From assembly GCF_004364325.1 (NCBI RefSeq), contig NZ_SOCP01000003.1, positions 434,001 to 498,000 of the forward strand: a stretch of 64,000 nucleotides of DNA. Direction: 5' to 3'. This stretch comes from Actinophytocola oryzae (GTDB taxonomy: Bacteria; Actinomycetota; Actinomycetes; Mycobacteriales; Pseudonocardiaceae). The first letter of the stretch is position 1. Every line of letters starts with the position of its first letter. Shown here one piece after another: positions 8,467-16,124 of this stretch. The notes under the pieces were generated by a model. That model was not told the origin of the DNA. It saw only the letters and a program-made list of their open reading frames with translations, and did no database searches. The translations under genes were made by a program, and so were the position numbers.

Positions 8467-8506
8467 GATGGGGTTTGGCCGAGATTTTGGCACGGCCGTC
8501 CCCATC
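8467..8506 (-). terminator. Hairpin overlapping the end of the nitrate operon
   Basis: GATGGGG (8467-8473) pairs with CCCCATC (8500-8506), with an inner GGCCG/CGGCC stem. It overlaps the stop of the chelatase-like gene and separates the nitrate operon from the glycerophosphotransferase gene at 8441. Confidence 0.5.
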
Positions 8507-9185
8507 ATTGCCGCAGGGACACCCTCCGGCCAAGTCCCGGCAGGCCCTCCGATACCCAATGTTCACGAACCGTTGCATACCGGAGCACGATGAGCTGGGC
8601 GATCGCCGGGTGGACGCCCAGTGGCGCGGCGACGGTCCGGGCACCACAGTGTGTCGCCCGGTCGTGGAACAGGCCGGGCGCGAGGAACCAGCTCGCGACG
8701 GCGGTGTCCTTTGTGGTCACCGTACCCAGTGCGGGCTCGCAGGCGGCCACGAACCCGACGCGCTCGGCGCCGAGGCGTCGGGCCGCGGTGCGGACCTCCG
8801 TCCGGGCCTGGGCATCGCTCGATCCCGACGCCGCCAGGACGATCCGCTGACCGGGTCGCCAGCCCGCCTCAAGGAGCCGTTGGCGTGCCACGGCCACGAG
8901 GTCCGCGCCGAGGTGTGGCGTGATCACCGCGGGCACGCCCGAGGCGCGGACCTGCTCCGGGAGGTCGACCAGCACGTGGTAGCCGGCCGCGAGGAACGCG
9001 GGCACCACGATCGCCGGGCCGTCGACCTCGCGCAGGACCGTGGTCACGTCGGGTTGGCAGACGTCGGCGTAGGCCACCCGGACGTCGGTCACCCACTCGC
9101 GTACGAGGTCGGCGAGTGCCTCGGTCGTGGCGGTGCCTGCCGGGTTTCGCGTGCCGTGTGCGACCAGCACCAGTGGCGGGCTCAC
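8505..9185 (-). CDS. Sirohydrochlorin chelatase family protein (CbiX/SirB-like)
   Basis: The 226-residue product contains two CbiX-like half-domains. The first opens with LVLVAHGTRNPAG carrying the chelatase His, the second contains APLGVHPAIAQLI with another conserved His. The predicted reaction is insertion of Fe2+ (or Co2+) into sirohydrochlorin. Placed last in an operon encoding a siroheme-dependent nitrite reductase and a HemD-like protein, iron insertion to make siroheme is the likeliest role. Its GTG start overlaps the preceding stop by 4 nt (9182-9185), so translation is coupled. A hairpin overlaps its stop codon. Cobalamin synthesis is the alternative, but no cob genes are present here. 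Confidence 0.85.
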   Translation of the reverse strand: MSPPLVLVAHGTRNPAGTATTEALADLVREWVTDVRVAYADVCQPDVTTVLREVDGPAIVVPAFLAAGYHVLVDLPEQVRASGVPAVITPHLGADLVAVARQRLLEAGWRPGQRIVLAASGSSDAQARTEVRTAARRLGAERVGFVAACEPALGTVTTKDTAVASWFLAPGLFHDRATHCGARTVAAPLGVHPAIAQLIVLRYATVREHWVSEGLPGLGRRVSLRQ

Positions 9186-10300
9186 GCCGGGTCCACCGCG
9201 AGGCAGTAGCCGCGCTTCACGACCGTGGTCACCGCGCCGGGCACGCCGAGGGCCGCACGCAACCGGCCAACCGCGCTCTCGACCGCGTGTGCGTCCACTG
9301 TGTCCGTTCGGCCCGAGTGCCTGCGCAGGACGCCTGCGAGCATCCCCCGTGACAGCACGCGGCCGGGGTCCGCCGCCAGCGCACGCAGCACCGCCATCGG
9401 CGCGGGCGGCACCGGTCGCAGCTCCTCGTCCACGAGCACGGCCTGACCACGCAGCTCCAGCACCCGACCATCCACCCGCACCCTGGTCGCCCGGCTCGGC
9501 AGTGCCACGGCCAGCTCCCGCACGAGCGCCCCGATCCTGGCCCGCGCGGGCTGGATCACCGGCACGCCGACCCGCGCCAGCGGCCGTGCCGTGATCGGGC
9601 CGACGCACACCACGAGCACCCGGTACCGCAACGCGTCGAGCACCTCGTCGGCGCGGCCGAGCGACTCGGCGGTCCGCAGCACCGAGGCCGCGGCGGGTGC
9701 CGAGGTGAACGTCATCGCGTCGAGCTGACCCGCGACCAACGCGTCGAGCAGCCGGTGGAGCGGCGCCGGGTCGGCCGGACCGGTCCACCGGTACACCGGC
9801 ACCTCGACCACCTCGGCACCCGCTTCCCGCAACGCGTCCACGAAGTCGGCTAGCGGCTCACCATGCAGCTGCACGGCGATCCGCCTGCCCGTCACGCCCT
9901 TCTCGAGCAGGTACTCCAACAGCTCGGCACTCGCCTCGGAGGCGGGCGACCACTCCTCGACGAGCCCGGCGGCCCGGACCGCGCCCTTCGCCTTCGGACC
10001 ACGGGTCAGCACGGTCGCCTTGGCCAGCGACGTCAGGAGGCGGTCGCCGAGACCCCACCCCTCGGCCGCCTCGACCCAGCCGCGGAACCCGATGCCGGTG
10101 GTGGCGACCACGACGTCGGCCGGCACGTCGATCAACGCCTCGGTCTGGCGCAGCAGGTCGGTGTCGTCGGCGAGCGGGATGATCCGGATGGCCGGTCCAT
10201 ACTGGACGACCGCGCCACGCCTCTCCAGCAGCGCACCCAGCTCGTCGGCACGCCGGGCCGCGGTCACGCCGACGGTGTACCCGGCCAGTGGCGCCGTCAC
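9182..10300 (-). CDS. nnaR: HemD-like protein fused to a winged-helix DNA-binding domain (NnaR-type regulator)
   Basis: This 372-residue fusion has an N-terminal uroporphyrinogen-III synthase-like domain (about 1-255, with GYTVGVTAARRADELGALLERRG and TSAPAAASVLR) and a C-terminal OmpR/PhoB-type winged helix (about 275-372: LRALAADPGRVLSRGMLAGVL, VESAVGRLRAALG, VVKRGYCL). The same architecture is known in NnaR of Streptomyces and mycobacteria, which activates nitrite/nitrate assimilation genes. Its position inside this operon, between nirD and a chelatase gene with 4-nt overlaps on both sides, supports the same role and suggests it senses a tetrapyrrole or retains synthase activity. Both alternatives are open; the regulator call is favoured. 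Confidence 0.85.
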   Translation of the reverse strand: MTAPLAGYTVGVTAARRADELGALLERRGAVVQYGPAIRIIPLADDTDLLRQTEALIDVPADVVVATTGIGFRGWVEAAEGWGLGDRLLTSLAKATVLTRGPKAKGAVRAAGLVEEWSPASEASAELLEYLLEKGVTGRRIAVQLHGEPLADFVDALREAGAEVVEVPVYRWTGPADPAPLHRLLDALVAGQLDAMTFTSAPAAASVLRTAESLGRADEVLDALRYRVLVVCVGPITARPLARVGVPVIQPARARIGALVRELAVALPSRATRVRVDGRVLELRGQAVLVDEELRPVPPAPMAVLRALAADPGRVLSRGMLAGVLRRHSGRTDTVDAHAVESAVGRLRAALGVPGAVTTVVKRGYCLAVDPA

Positions 10301-10632
10301 GGGCGCCCGACCAGGACCGCGTCGCCGTCGACCCGTACCGGGTAGACCGTCACGGCGACCTCGCGGTTGTCGAGGCAGACGCCCGTCCGCAGGTCGAAGT
10401 GCTGTTTGTGCATGGGTGAGGCGACCACCGGCACCCCGCCGACGTCGCCGACGAGCCCTCTGGACAGGACCGCGGCACCGCTGAACGGGTCGATGTTGGC
10501 GAGCGCGTACACGGCGTCGGCGGTCCGGAACACCGCGACCTGCTCGTCGCCGTCCAGCAGCGCGGCGACGCCACGGTTGGGGAGCAGGTCGGCGAGCACG
10601 CACACCCGCGTCCAGGTCTCGACGGCGGTCAT
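10297..10632 (-). CDS. nirD: Nitrite reductase (NADH) small subunit, NirD
   Basis: The 111-residue protein is a Rieske-fold small subunit of assimilatory NADH-nitrite reductase. It shows AVFRTADAVYALANIDPFSGAAVLSRG followed by PMHKQHFDLRTG, the places where a Rieske protein would have CxH and CxxH; as in most NirD proteins the cluster cysteines are absent, so it is probably structural. ATG 10632 overlaps the stop of nirB by 4 nt, and its own stop overlaps the GTG of the nnaR-like gene by 4 nt. Confidence 0.93.
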   Translation of the reverse strand: MTAVETWTRVCVLADLLPNRGVAALLDGDEQVAVFRTADAVYALANIDPFSGAAVLSRGLVGDVGGVPVVASPMHKQHFDLRTGVCLDNREVAVTVYPVRVDGDAVLVGRP

Positions 10633-13124
10633 CCGCGCACCACCGGCAGGCCGAGCGGGACCGGCTGGCCACGCTCCTCGCGGAACGCGACGGTCGGGTC
10701 CGGGGTGCCAGGGGCGTTCACGAAGGACCGGAACCTCGCCAGCTTCGCGGGGTCGTCGAGCACGCCTGCCCACTCGTCCGAGTAGGACTCGACGTGCTTG
10801 GCCATCGCCGCGTCCAGGTCGTCGCAGATGCCCAGCTTGTCGTCCACGATCACCTCCCGCAGGTGTTCGACGCCGCCCGCCATGGCCTCGATCCAGGCGG
10901 CCGTGCGCTGCAGCCGGTCGGCCGTGCGCACGTAGAACATCAGGAACCGGTCGATGAGACGGAACAGGGTGTCGGTGTCCACATCGGACACGAACAGCTC
11001 CGCGTGCCTCGGGTTGAACCCGCCGTTGCCACCGACGTACAGGTTCCAGCCATGCTCCGTTGCGATGACCCCGAAGTCCTTGCCCCTGGCCTCAGCACAC
11101 TCGCGTGCACAGCCCGAGACGGCAGCCTTGATCTTGTGGGGCGCTCTCAGACCACGGTAACGCAGCTCGAGCTCGATGGCGAGACGCACCGAGTCCTGCA
11201 CCCCGTACCGGCACCAGGTGTCGCCGACGCAGGACTTGACCGTGCGCAGTGCCTTGCCGTAGGCGTGGCCCGACTCGAAACCCGCGTCGACGAGCCGCCG
11301 CCAGATCGCGGGCAGCTGGTCCACGGTCGCGCCGAACAGGTCGATCCGCTGTCCGCCGGTGATCTTCGTGTACAGGCCGAAGTCCAGCGCGACCTGCGCG
11401 ATCACCAGGAGCTTCTCGGGTGTGACCTCGCCGCCCGGGATGCGTGGCACGACCGAGTAGGTGCCGTTGCGCTGGATGTTGGCGAGGAAGTGGTCGTTGG
11501 TGTCCTGCAGTGCGGCCTGCTCGCCGTCGAGGATGTGTCCGTTGCCGAGCGACGCCAGCATGGACGCGACGGCGGGCTTGCAGATGTCACACCCGGAGCC
11601 GGTGCCGTGGCGGTCGATCAGCTCGCTGAACGTGTGGATGCCGGTGACGCGCACGATCTCGAACAGCTCCGCACGCCGCTGGGGGAAGTGCTCGCACAGG
11701 GCGGTGGACTGCTCGACCCCGGCGGCGGTCAGGAGCTGTTTGAGCATGGGGACACACGAGCCGCAGGTCGTGCCGGCCCTGGTGCGGGCCTTGAGGCTCG
11801 GGACGTCCGCGCAGCCGTCGGTGATCGCGGCGTCGATCGTGCCCTTGGTGACGGCGTTGCACGAGCAGACCTGCGCCTCGTCCGGCAGGGCGCCGACACC
11901 CATCGCCGGGGCGCCGGCCGGGCCGATCATGGCGGCCGGATCACCGGGGAGGTCGCGGCCGACCAGTGGGCGCAGCAGCGGGTACTGCTCGGCGTCGCCG
12001 ACCAGCACACCACCCAGCAGCGTTCTCGCGTCGTCGGACACCACGAGCTTCTTGTAGGAGCCGGAGACGGCGTCGTTGAACACGACCTCCAGGGCACCCT
12101 CGGTCGTCGCGTGGGCGTCCCCGAAGCTCGCGACGTCGACGCCGAGGAGCTTCAGCTTGGTCGACGTGTCACCGTGTTCGAACCGCGACCGTCCACCGAG
12201 GAGCCGGTCGGCGACCACCTCGGCCATGGCGTTGCCCGGCGCGACGAGCCCGTAGACGGTGCCGTCGACGCAGGCGCACTCGCCGACCGCGTAGATGTGC
12301 GGGTCGCTGGTGACGCAGTCGGACCCGACCGCGACACCGCCGCGTTCGCCGACGGTGAGCCCGGCCTCGCGGGCCAGCTGGTCACGCGGCCGGATGCCCG
12401 CGGAGAACACCACGAGGTCCACGTCCAGCTCGGTCCCGTTGGACAGCGTGGCGAGCAGGCGCCCCCGGTCCTCCTCGATGGACTTCGTGCCGGTGCCCGC
12501 GTGCACGGTCACGTCCAGCTTCTCGATCAGCCTGCGCAGCAGCCCGCCGCCGCCCTCGTCGACCTGGAGCGGCATGAGCCGCGGCGCCAGCTCGACGACG
12601 TGCGGCGAAAGTCCCATGTCCCGCAACGCCTTCGCGGCCTCCAGCCCGAGCAGGCCGCCACCGACGACGAGCGCGGCACGCCTGCCACGGCCCGACCTCG
12701 CCGCCGACGCACGGATCGCGTCGAGGTCGTCGATCGTGCGGTAGACGTGACAGCCGGGCAGGTCGCGGCCTGGCACGGGTGGCACGAACGGGTACGATCC
12801 GGTGGCGAGCACGAGCGCGTCGTACTCCACAGTGGACCCACTGGTGGTGTGGACCTCTCGTGCCGTGCGGTCGATCGCGGTGACGGGGTCGCCTAGGTGC
12901 GGCGTGACGAGGTCGTCGCCGTCGAACGTCGCGCCGTCCAGCTGGAGCGCGACTGGGTCCCACGTGTCCACATAGGATGTCAGCGCGACCCGGTCGTAGG
13001 CGGGACGGTGTTCCTCGGCGAACACCTCGACCCGCCAGTCCCCCGCCGTGTCCCGCGACCGCAGCGCGGTCACGAGCCGGTGCCCGACAGGACCGTGCCC
13101 GGCCACCACGAGTGTTCTCGGCAT
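10629..13124 (-). CDS. nirB: Nitrite reductase (NADH) large subunit, NirB
   Basis: This 831-residue multidomain enzyme reduces nitrite to ammonium with NADH. Residues 1 to about 400 form the FAD/NAD(P)H module (VVAGHGPVGHRL; second dinucleotide fold LVVGGGLLGLEAAKAL at about 152-167). A BFD-like [2Fe-2S] domain follows with Cys420, Cys422, Cys454 and Cys457. The siroheme/[4Fe-4S] catalytic part is at about 550-800, with cluster ligands Cys632, Cys638, Cys672 and Cys676 (SCVGDTWC and SGCAREC). Length is that of typical NirB. It lies 4 nt after the narK stop and is coupled to nirD by overlap. Electrons pass NADH to FAD to Fe-S to siroheme. Confidence 0.96.
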   Translation of the reverse strand: MPRTLVVAGHGPVGHRLVTALRSRDTAGDWRVEVFAEEHRPAYDRVALTSYVDTWDPVALQLDGATFDGDDLVTPHLGDPVTAIDRTAREVHTTSGSTVEYDALVLATGSYPFVPPVPGRDLPGCHVYRTIDDLDAIRASAARSGRGRRAALVVGGGLLGLEAAKALRDMGLSPHVVELAPRLMPLQVDEGGGGLLRRLIEKLDVTVHAGTGTKSIEEDRGRLLATLSNGTELDVDLVVFSAGIRPRDQLAREAGLTVGERGGVAVGSDCVTSDPHIYAVGECACVDGTVYGLVAPGNAMAEVVADRLLGGRSRFEHGDTSTKLKLLGVDVASFGDAHATTEGALEVVFNDAVSGSYKKLVVSDDARTLLGGVLVGDAEQYPLLRPLVGRDLPGDPAAMIGPAGAPAMGVGALPDEAQVCSCNAVTKGTIDAAITDGCADVPSLKARTRAGTTCGSCVPMLKQLLTAAGVEQSTALCEHFPQRRAELFEIVRVTGIHTFSELIDRHGTGSGCDICKPAVASMLASLGNGHILDGEQAALQDTNDHFLANIQRNGTYSVVPRIPGGEVTPEKLLVIAQVALDFGLYTKITGGQRIDLFGATVDQLPAIWRRLVDAGFESGHAYGKALRTVKSCVGDTWCRYGVQDSVRLAIELELRYRGLRAPHKIKAAVSGCARECAEARGKDFGVIATEHGWNLYVGGNGGFNPRHAELFVSDVDTDTLFRLIDRFLMFYVRTADRLQRTAAWIEAMAGGVEHLREVIVDDKLGICDDLDAAMAKHVESYSDEWAGVLDDPAKLARFRSFVNAPGTPDPTVAFREERGQPVPLGLPVVRG

Positions 13125-13128
13125 GGAC

Positions 13129-14658
13129 TCACACCCCCGCGTGCGCCAGGCTCGGGACGCGGTCGACCGCGAACCTCCGGCGCAGGTAGTAGAACCAGGT
13201 CAGGAACGCGAACACGGCGTAGGCGGCGAGGAAGACCCACAGCGCGGACGTCGACCAGTCCTGGTTGGCCGCCGCGACGGCCTGCTTCTCCGCGAGGCTG
13301 TCCGCGGCGGTGACCTTGGCCGTGACCCCCAGGCTCGCCTGCCGGAAGACCAGCTGGACGAGGAACCCGCCGAACGCCCCGACCGCACCGGCGATCCCGA
13401 TCACGGCGGCGGCCTCACGCCGGAACCGCAGCGCGGTCGCCGACTCCGCGAGGCCCTTCTCGGCGGCCTCCCTGCGGCCCAGCTCACCGAAGATCACCGG
13501 GATCATCCGGTACGTGGAACCGTTGCCCGCGCCGGAGAGCAGGAAGATCACCAGGTAGGAGCCGAAGAACAACCCGAAGCTGTGCGTGTTGACACCCGCC
13601 ATGGCGAGCAGCGTGAACGCACCCATGCCGACGAAGCACGCGAACGTCACCCGCGCGCCGCCGATCCGGTCGGAGAGCCACCCGCCGAAGGGCCGCGCGA
13701 CCGACCCGACCAACGCGCCGATGAACCCGAGCCCGGCGAGGTAGGTGGCGACGAACGGGTTGGCGGCGAGGAACTCCGGGAAGGTGTTCTTGATGACCAG
13801 TGGCAGTGCGAAGGAGTAGCCGATGAACGAGCCGAACGTGCCGATGTAGAGGACGGACATGACCCAGGTCTGCCCGTGCCGCAACGCGGTCACGTACGAG
13901 CGGGTGTCGGCCCGCGCCTGGGTGAGGCTGTCCATGAAGAACCACGCGCACAACGCGGCGATCACGGCGAACGGGATCCAGATCAGGCCGGCGTAGGCCA
14001 GGTGCACCTCGTGGCGCGGCAGCTTCGCCGCGCCCGCGGGCACGCCGATGATCACCACGAGCGGCACGACGAGCTGCACGACCGCCACGCCGAGGTTGCC
14101 GCCTGCCGCGTTCAGCCCTAGTGCGAGGCCCTTCCTGCGTTCCGGGTAGAAGAACGAGATGTTGGCCATCGACGACGAGAAGTTGCCACCGCCGACCCCC
14201 GCGGTCGCCGCGCACACCAGCAGCACCCAGAACTGCGTGTCGTGCGACTGGTCCGCGAGGAAGCCGCTCGGCACGAGGAAGGCCAGCAGCAGCGAAGGGA
14301 CCAGCAGCAGGCTCGCGCTGACGACCGTCCACAGGCGACCGCCGAACCTCGGCACCGCGAACGTGTACGGGATGCGCAGCGCGGAGCCGACCAGGTTGGG
14401 GATCGCCGTGAGCCAGAACGCCTCGGACAGCGACATCGGCAGCCCCGCGTTGGCGAGGCTGAGCACGACCACCGACCACAGCACCCAGATGGCGAACCCG
14501 AGGTGCTCGGCGAAGATCGAGAAGATCAGGTTCCTGCGGGCGATCCGCTTTCCGGTGGTCGCCCAGAACACCTCGTCGTCGGGGTTCCAGTCGTCGATCC
14601 AGCGGCCACGCCTTCCGGCGGGCGCGACGGTTGTGGGGGCTTCGGTGGTCGTGGTCAC
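13129..14658 (-). CDS. narK: Nitrate/nitrite transporter, NarK-type MFS
   Basis: The 509-residue protein has about twelve transmembrane segments and belongs to the nitrate/nitrite porter branch of the major facilitator superfamily. The N-terminal cytoplasmic tail WIDDWNPDDEVFWATTGKRIARRNL is characteristic of actinobacterial NarK. Nitrate signature segments occur after TM4-5 (GGGNFSSSMANISFFYPERRKGLALGLNAAGGN) and again near TM10-11 (SGAGNGSTYRMIPVIF), with the Gly-rich faces and conserved Arg residues. GTG 14658 overlaps the upstream stop by 4 nt. In this operon it would import nitrate for NasA and may export surplus nitrite. Confidence 0.93.
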   Translation of the reverse strand: MTTTTEAPTTVAPAGRRGRWIDDWNPDDEVFWATTGKRIARRNLIFSIFAEHLGFAIWVLWSVVVLSLANAGLPMSLSEAFWLTAIPNLVGSALRIPYTFAVPRFGGRLWTVVSASLLLVPSLLLAFLVPSGFLADQSHDTQFWVLLVCAATAGVGGGNFSSSMANISFFYPERRKGLALGLNAAGGNLGVAVVQLVVPLVVIIGVPAGAAKLPRHEVHLAYAGLIWIPFAVIAALCAWFFMDSLTQARADTRSYVTALRHGQTWVMSVLYIGTFGSFIGYSFALPLVIKNTFPEFLAANPFVATYLAGLGFIGALVGSVARPFGGWLSDRIGGARVTFACFVGMGAFTLLAMAGVNTHSFGLFFGSYLVIFLLSGAGNGSTYRMIPVIFGELGRREAAEKGLAESATALRFRREAAAVIGIAGAVGAFGGFLVQLVFRQASLGVTAKVTAADSLAEKQAVAAANQDWSTSALWVFLAAYAVFAFLTWFYYLRRRFAVDRVPSLAHAGV

Positions 14659-16124
14659 GCGGGGGTCTCCTCTGCGCTCGCGAGCCAGTCGGCGATGGCG
14701 GAGACGGTGTCGTGGCAGCCGCCGCAGCCCGTGGTGGCCCTGGTCGCCGTGGCGAGGCCGGAAACGCCGCGTGCGCCGCCGCGCCAGGCCTTCACCAGCT
14801 GGCTCTTGCTGACGGTGTTGCAGCGGCACACCGTTGTCGCCGCGGGAAGGTCGACGGGACTGTGTGCGACGGAGACGCCCGGTGGGAGCGTTCGGCCGAG
14901 CAGCAGGGCGATGCGGTCCGACGGCGCGGGGATCCCCCGGTCGTACAGCTGGGTGATCGTGGCGGCCGCGTCCGGGACGCCGAGCACGATCGCGCCGGTC
15001 ACCCGGTCGTCCCGCAGGACGAGCTTCGCGTACCGGCCCCGGGTGGGATCGCTCAGGCACAGGACTTCCGCGTCGGTGTTGTCCACTTCGGCGTGGACGT
15101 CCCCGAACGCGGCGAGGTCGACATCCCTTGCCTTCAACCGGGTCACGTTCGCCGTGCCCCGGTAGCGGGTGGTCGTCGAGGTGCCGGTCAGCAGGTCCGC
15201 GAGCACCTCGGCCTGCTCCCACGCCGGCTGCACGAGCCCCGAGACGGTGCCGGGGTGCTGGGCGCAGTCCCCGATGGCGTGGATGGCGGCGTCGTCGGTG
15301 CGCAGGGAGTCGTCGACGACGATGCCGCGCTCCACGGTCAGCCCGGCGTCCCGCGCGAGGGTCGTCTCGGGGATGACACCCGTGGACACGACGACGAAGC
15401 CGGCGGGCACGTGGCTGCCGTCGTCGAGCTTGAGTCCGTCGCCCGGCACGTACCTGGCGGCCTTCACGCCGAGCCGCACCTCGACACCGAGCGTAGCGAG
15501 CCTGGCGGCGAGCACCTGCCCCGCGCCGCGGTCGAGCTGGCGCTCCATGAGATGACCGACGGGGTGCACGACCGTGACGGGGTTGCCCCGGCCCGCCAGT
15601 CCTCTGGCGGCCTCGATGCCGAGCAAACCGCCGCCCAGTACGGCGATCGGCGTGCCTGGCGCGGCAGCCGCGACGATCCGCTCGCAGTCGTCGAGCGTGC
15701 GGAAGGTCGCGGCGCCCGGTGCGAGCACGCCGTCGACGAGCAGTCCCTCGGTCGGCGGCACCCACGGCCTGCTGCCGGTGGCGAGCACCAGCACGTCGTA
15801 GTCCACAGTGGAGCCGTCGGCGAGCATGACGTGGCGTGCCGCGCGATCGATGGCCGACACCGTGGTGGCGATGCGCAGGTCGACGTCGTGGCGCCGCGCC
15901 CAGTCCTCGTCGTGCAGGCGGACCATCTCGGGTGTCAGGCCGCCACCGACCACGCTGGAGAGAAGTATCCGGTTGTAGGCGGCGTGGGGCTCCGCACCGA
16001 GCACGGTCAGCTCGACGTTCCCGCCCTTGCCACGGATCCGTTCGGCAAGCCGCGCTCCGGCCATGCCATACCCGACGACGACGACCCTCACACCGGCTCC
16101 GCGGTCCCGCAACGCTCCGCTCAC
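14655..16124 (-). CDS. FAD-dependent oxidoreductase with C-terminal BFD-like [2Fe-2S] domain, probable nitrate reductase electron-transfer subunit
   Basis: This 489-residue flavoprotein resembles the front half of NirB without the siroheme part. An N-terminal FAD fold (VVVVGYGMAGARLAERI, about 13-29), an NAD(P)H fold (IAVLGGGLLGIEAARGL, about 160-176) and a C-terminal BFD-like Fe-S domain (VCRCNTV about 430 and TGCGGCHDTV about 462) are visible. It sits directly after nasA with a 4-nt overlap, so it most likely passes electrons from NAD(P)H to the molybdenum subunit, as NasB does in Bacillus and related systems. A role as a second nitrite reductase is unlikely, because no siroheme motif is present. 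Confidence 0.85.
   Translation of the reverse strand: MSGALRDRGAGVRVVVVGYGMAGARLAERIRGKGGNVELTVLGAEPHAAYNRILLSSVVGGGLTPEMVRLHDEDWARRHDVDLRIATTVSAIDRAARHVMLADGSTVDYDVLVLATGSRPWVPPTEGLLVDGVLAPGAATFRTLDDCERIVAAAAPGTPIAVLGGGLLGIEAARGLAGRGNPVTVVHPVGHLMERQLDRGAGQVLAARLATLGVEVRLGVKAARYVPGDGLKLDDGSHVPAGFVVVSTGVIPETTLARDAGLTVERGIVVDDSLRTDDAAIHAIGDCAQHPGTVSGLVQPAWEQAEVLADLLTGTSTTTRYRGTANVTRLKARDVDLAAFGDVHAEVDNTDAEVLCLSDPTRGRYAKLVLRDDRVTGAIVLGVPDAAATITQLYDRGIPAPSDRIALLLGRTLPPGVSVAHSPVDLPAATTVCRCNTVSKSQLVKAWRGGARGVSGLATATRATTGCGGCHDTVSAIADWLASAEETPA

Noticed and set aside
10629..16124. Two NirB-like proteins suggesting duplicated nitrite reductase
   Set aside because: The 489-residue protein lacks the siroheme/[4Fe-4S] domain and is coupled to nasA, so an electron-transfer role is more likely.
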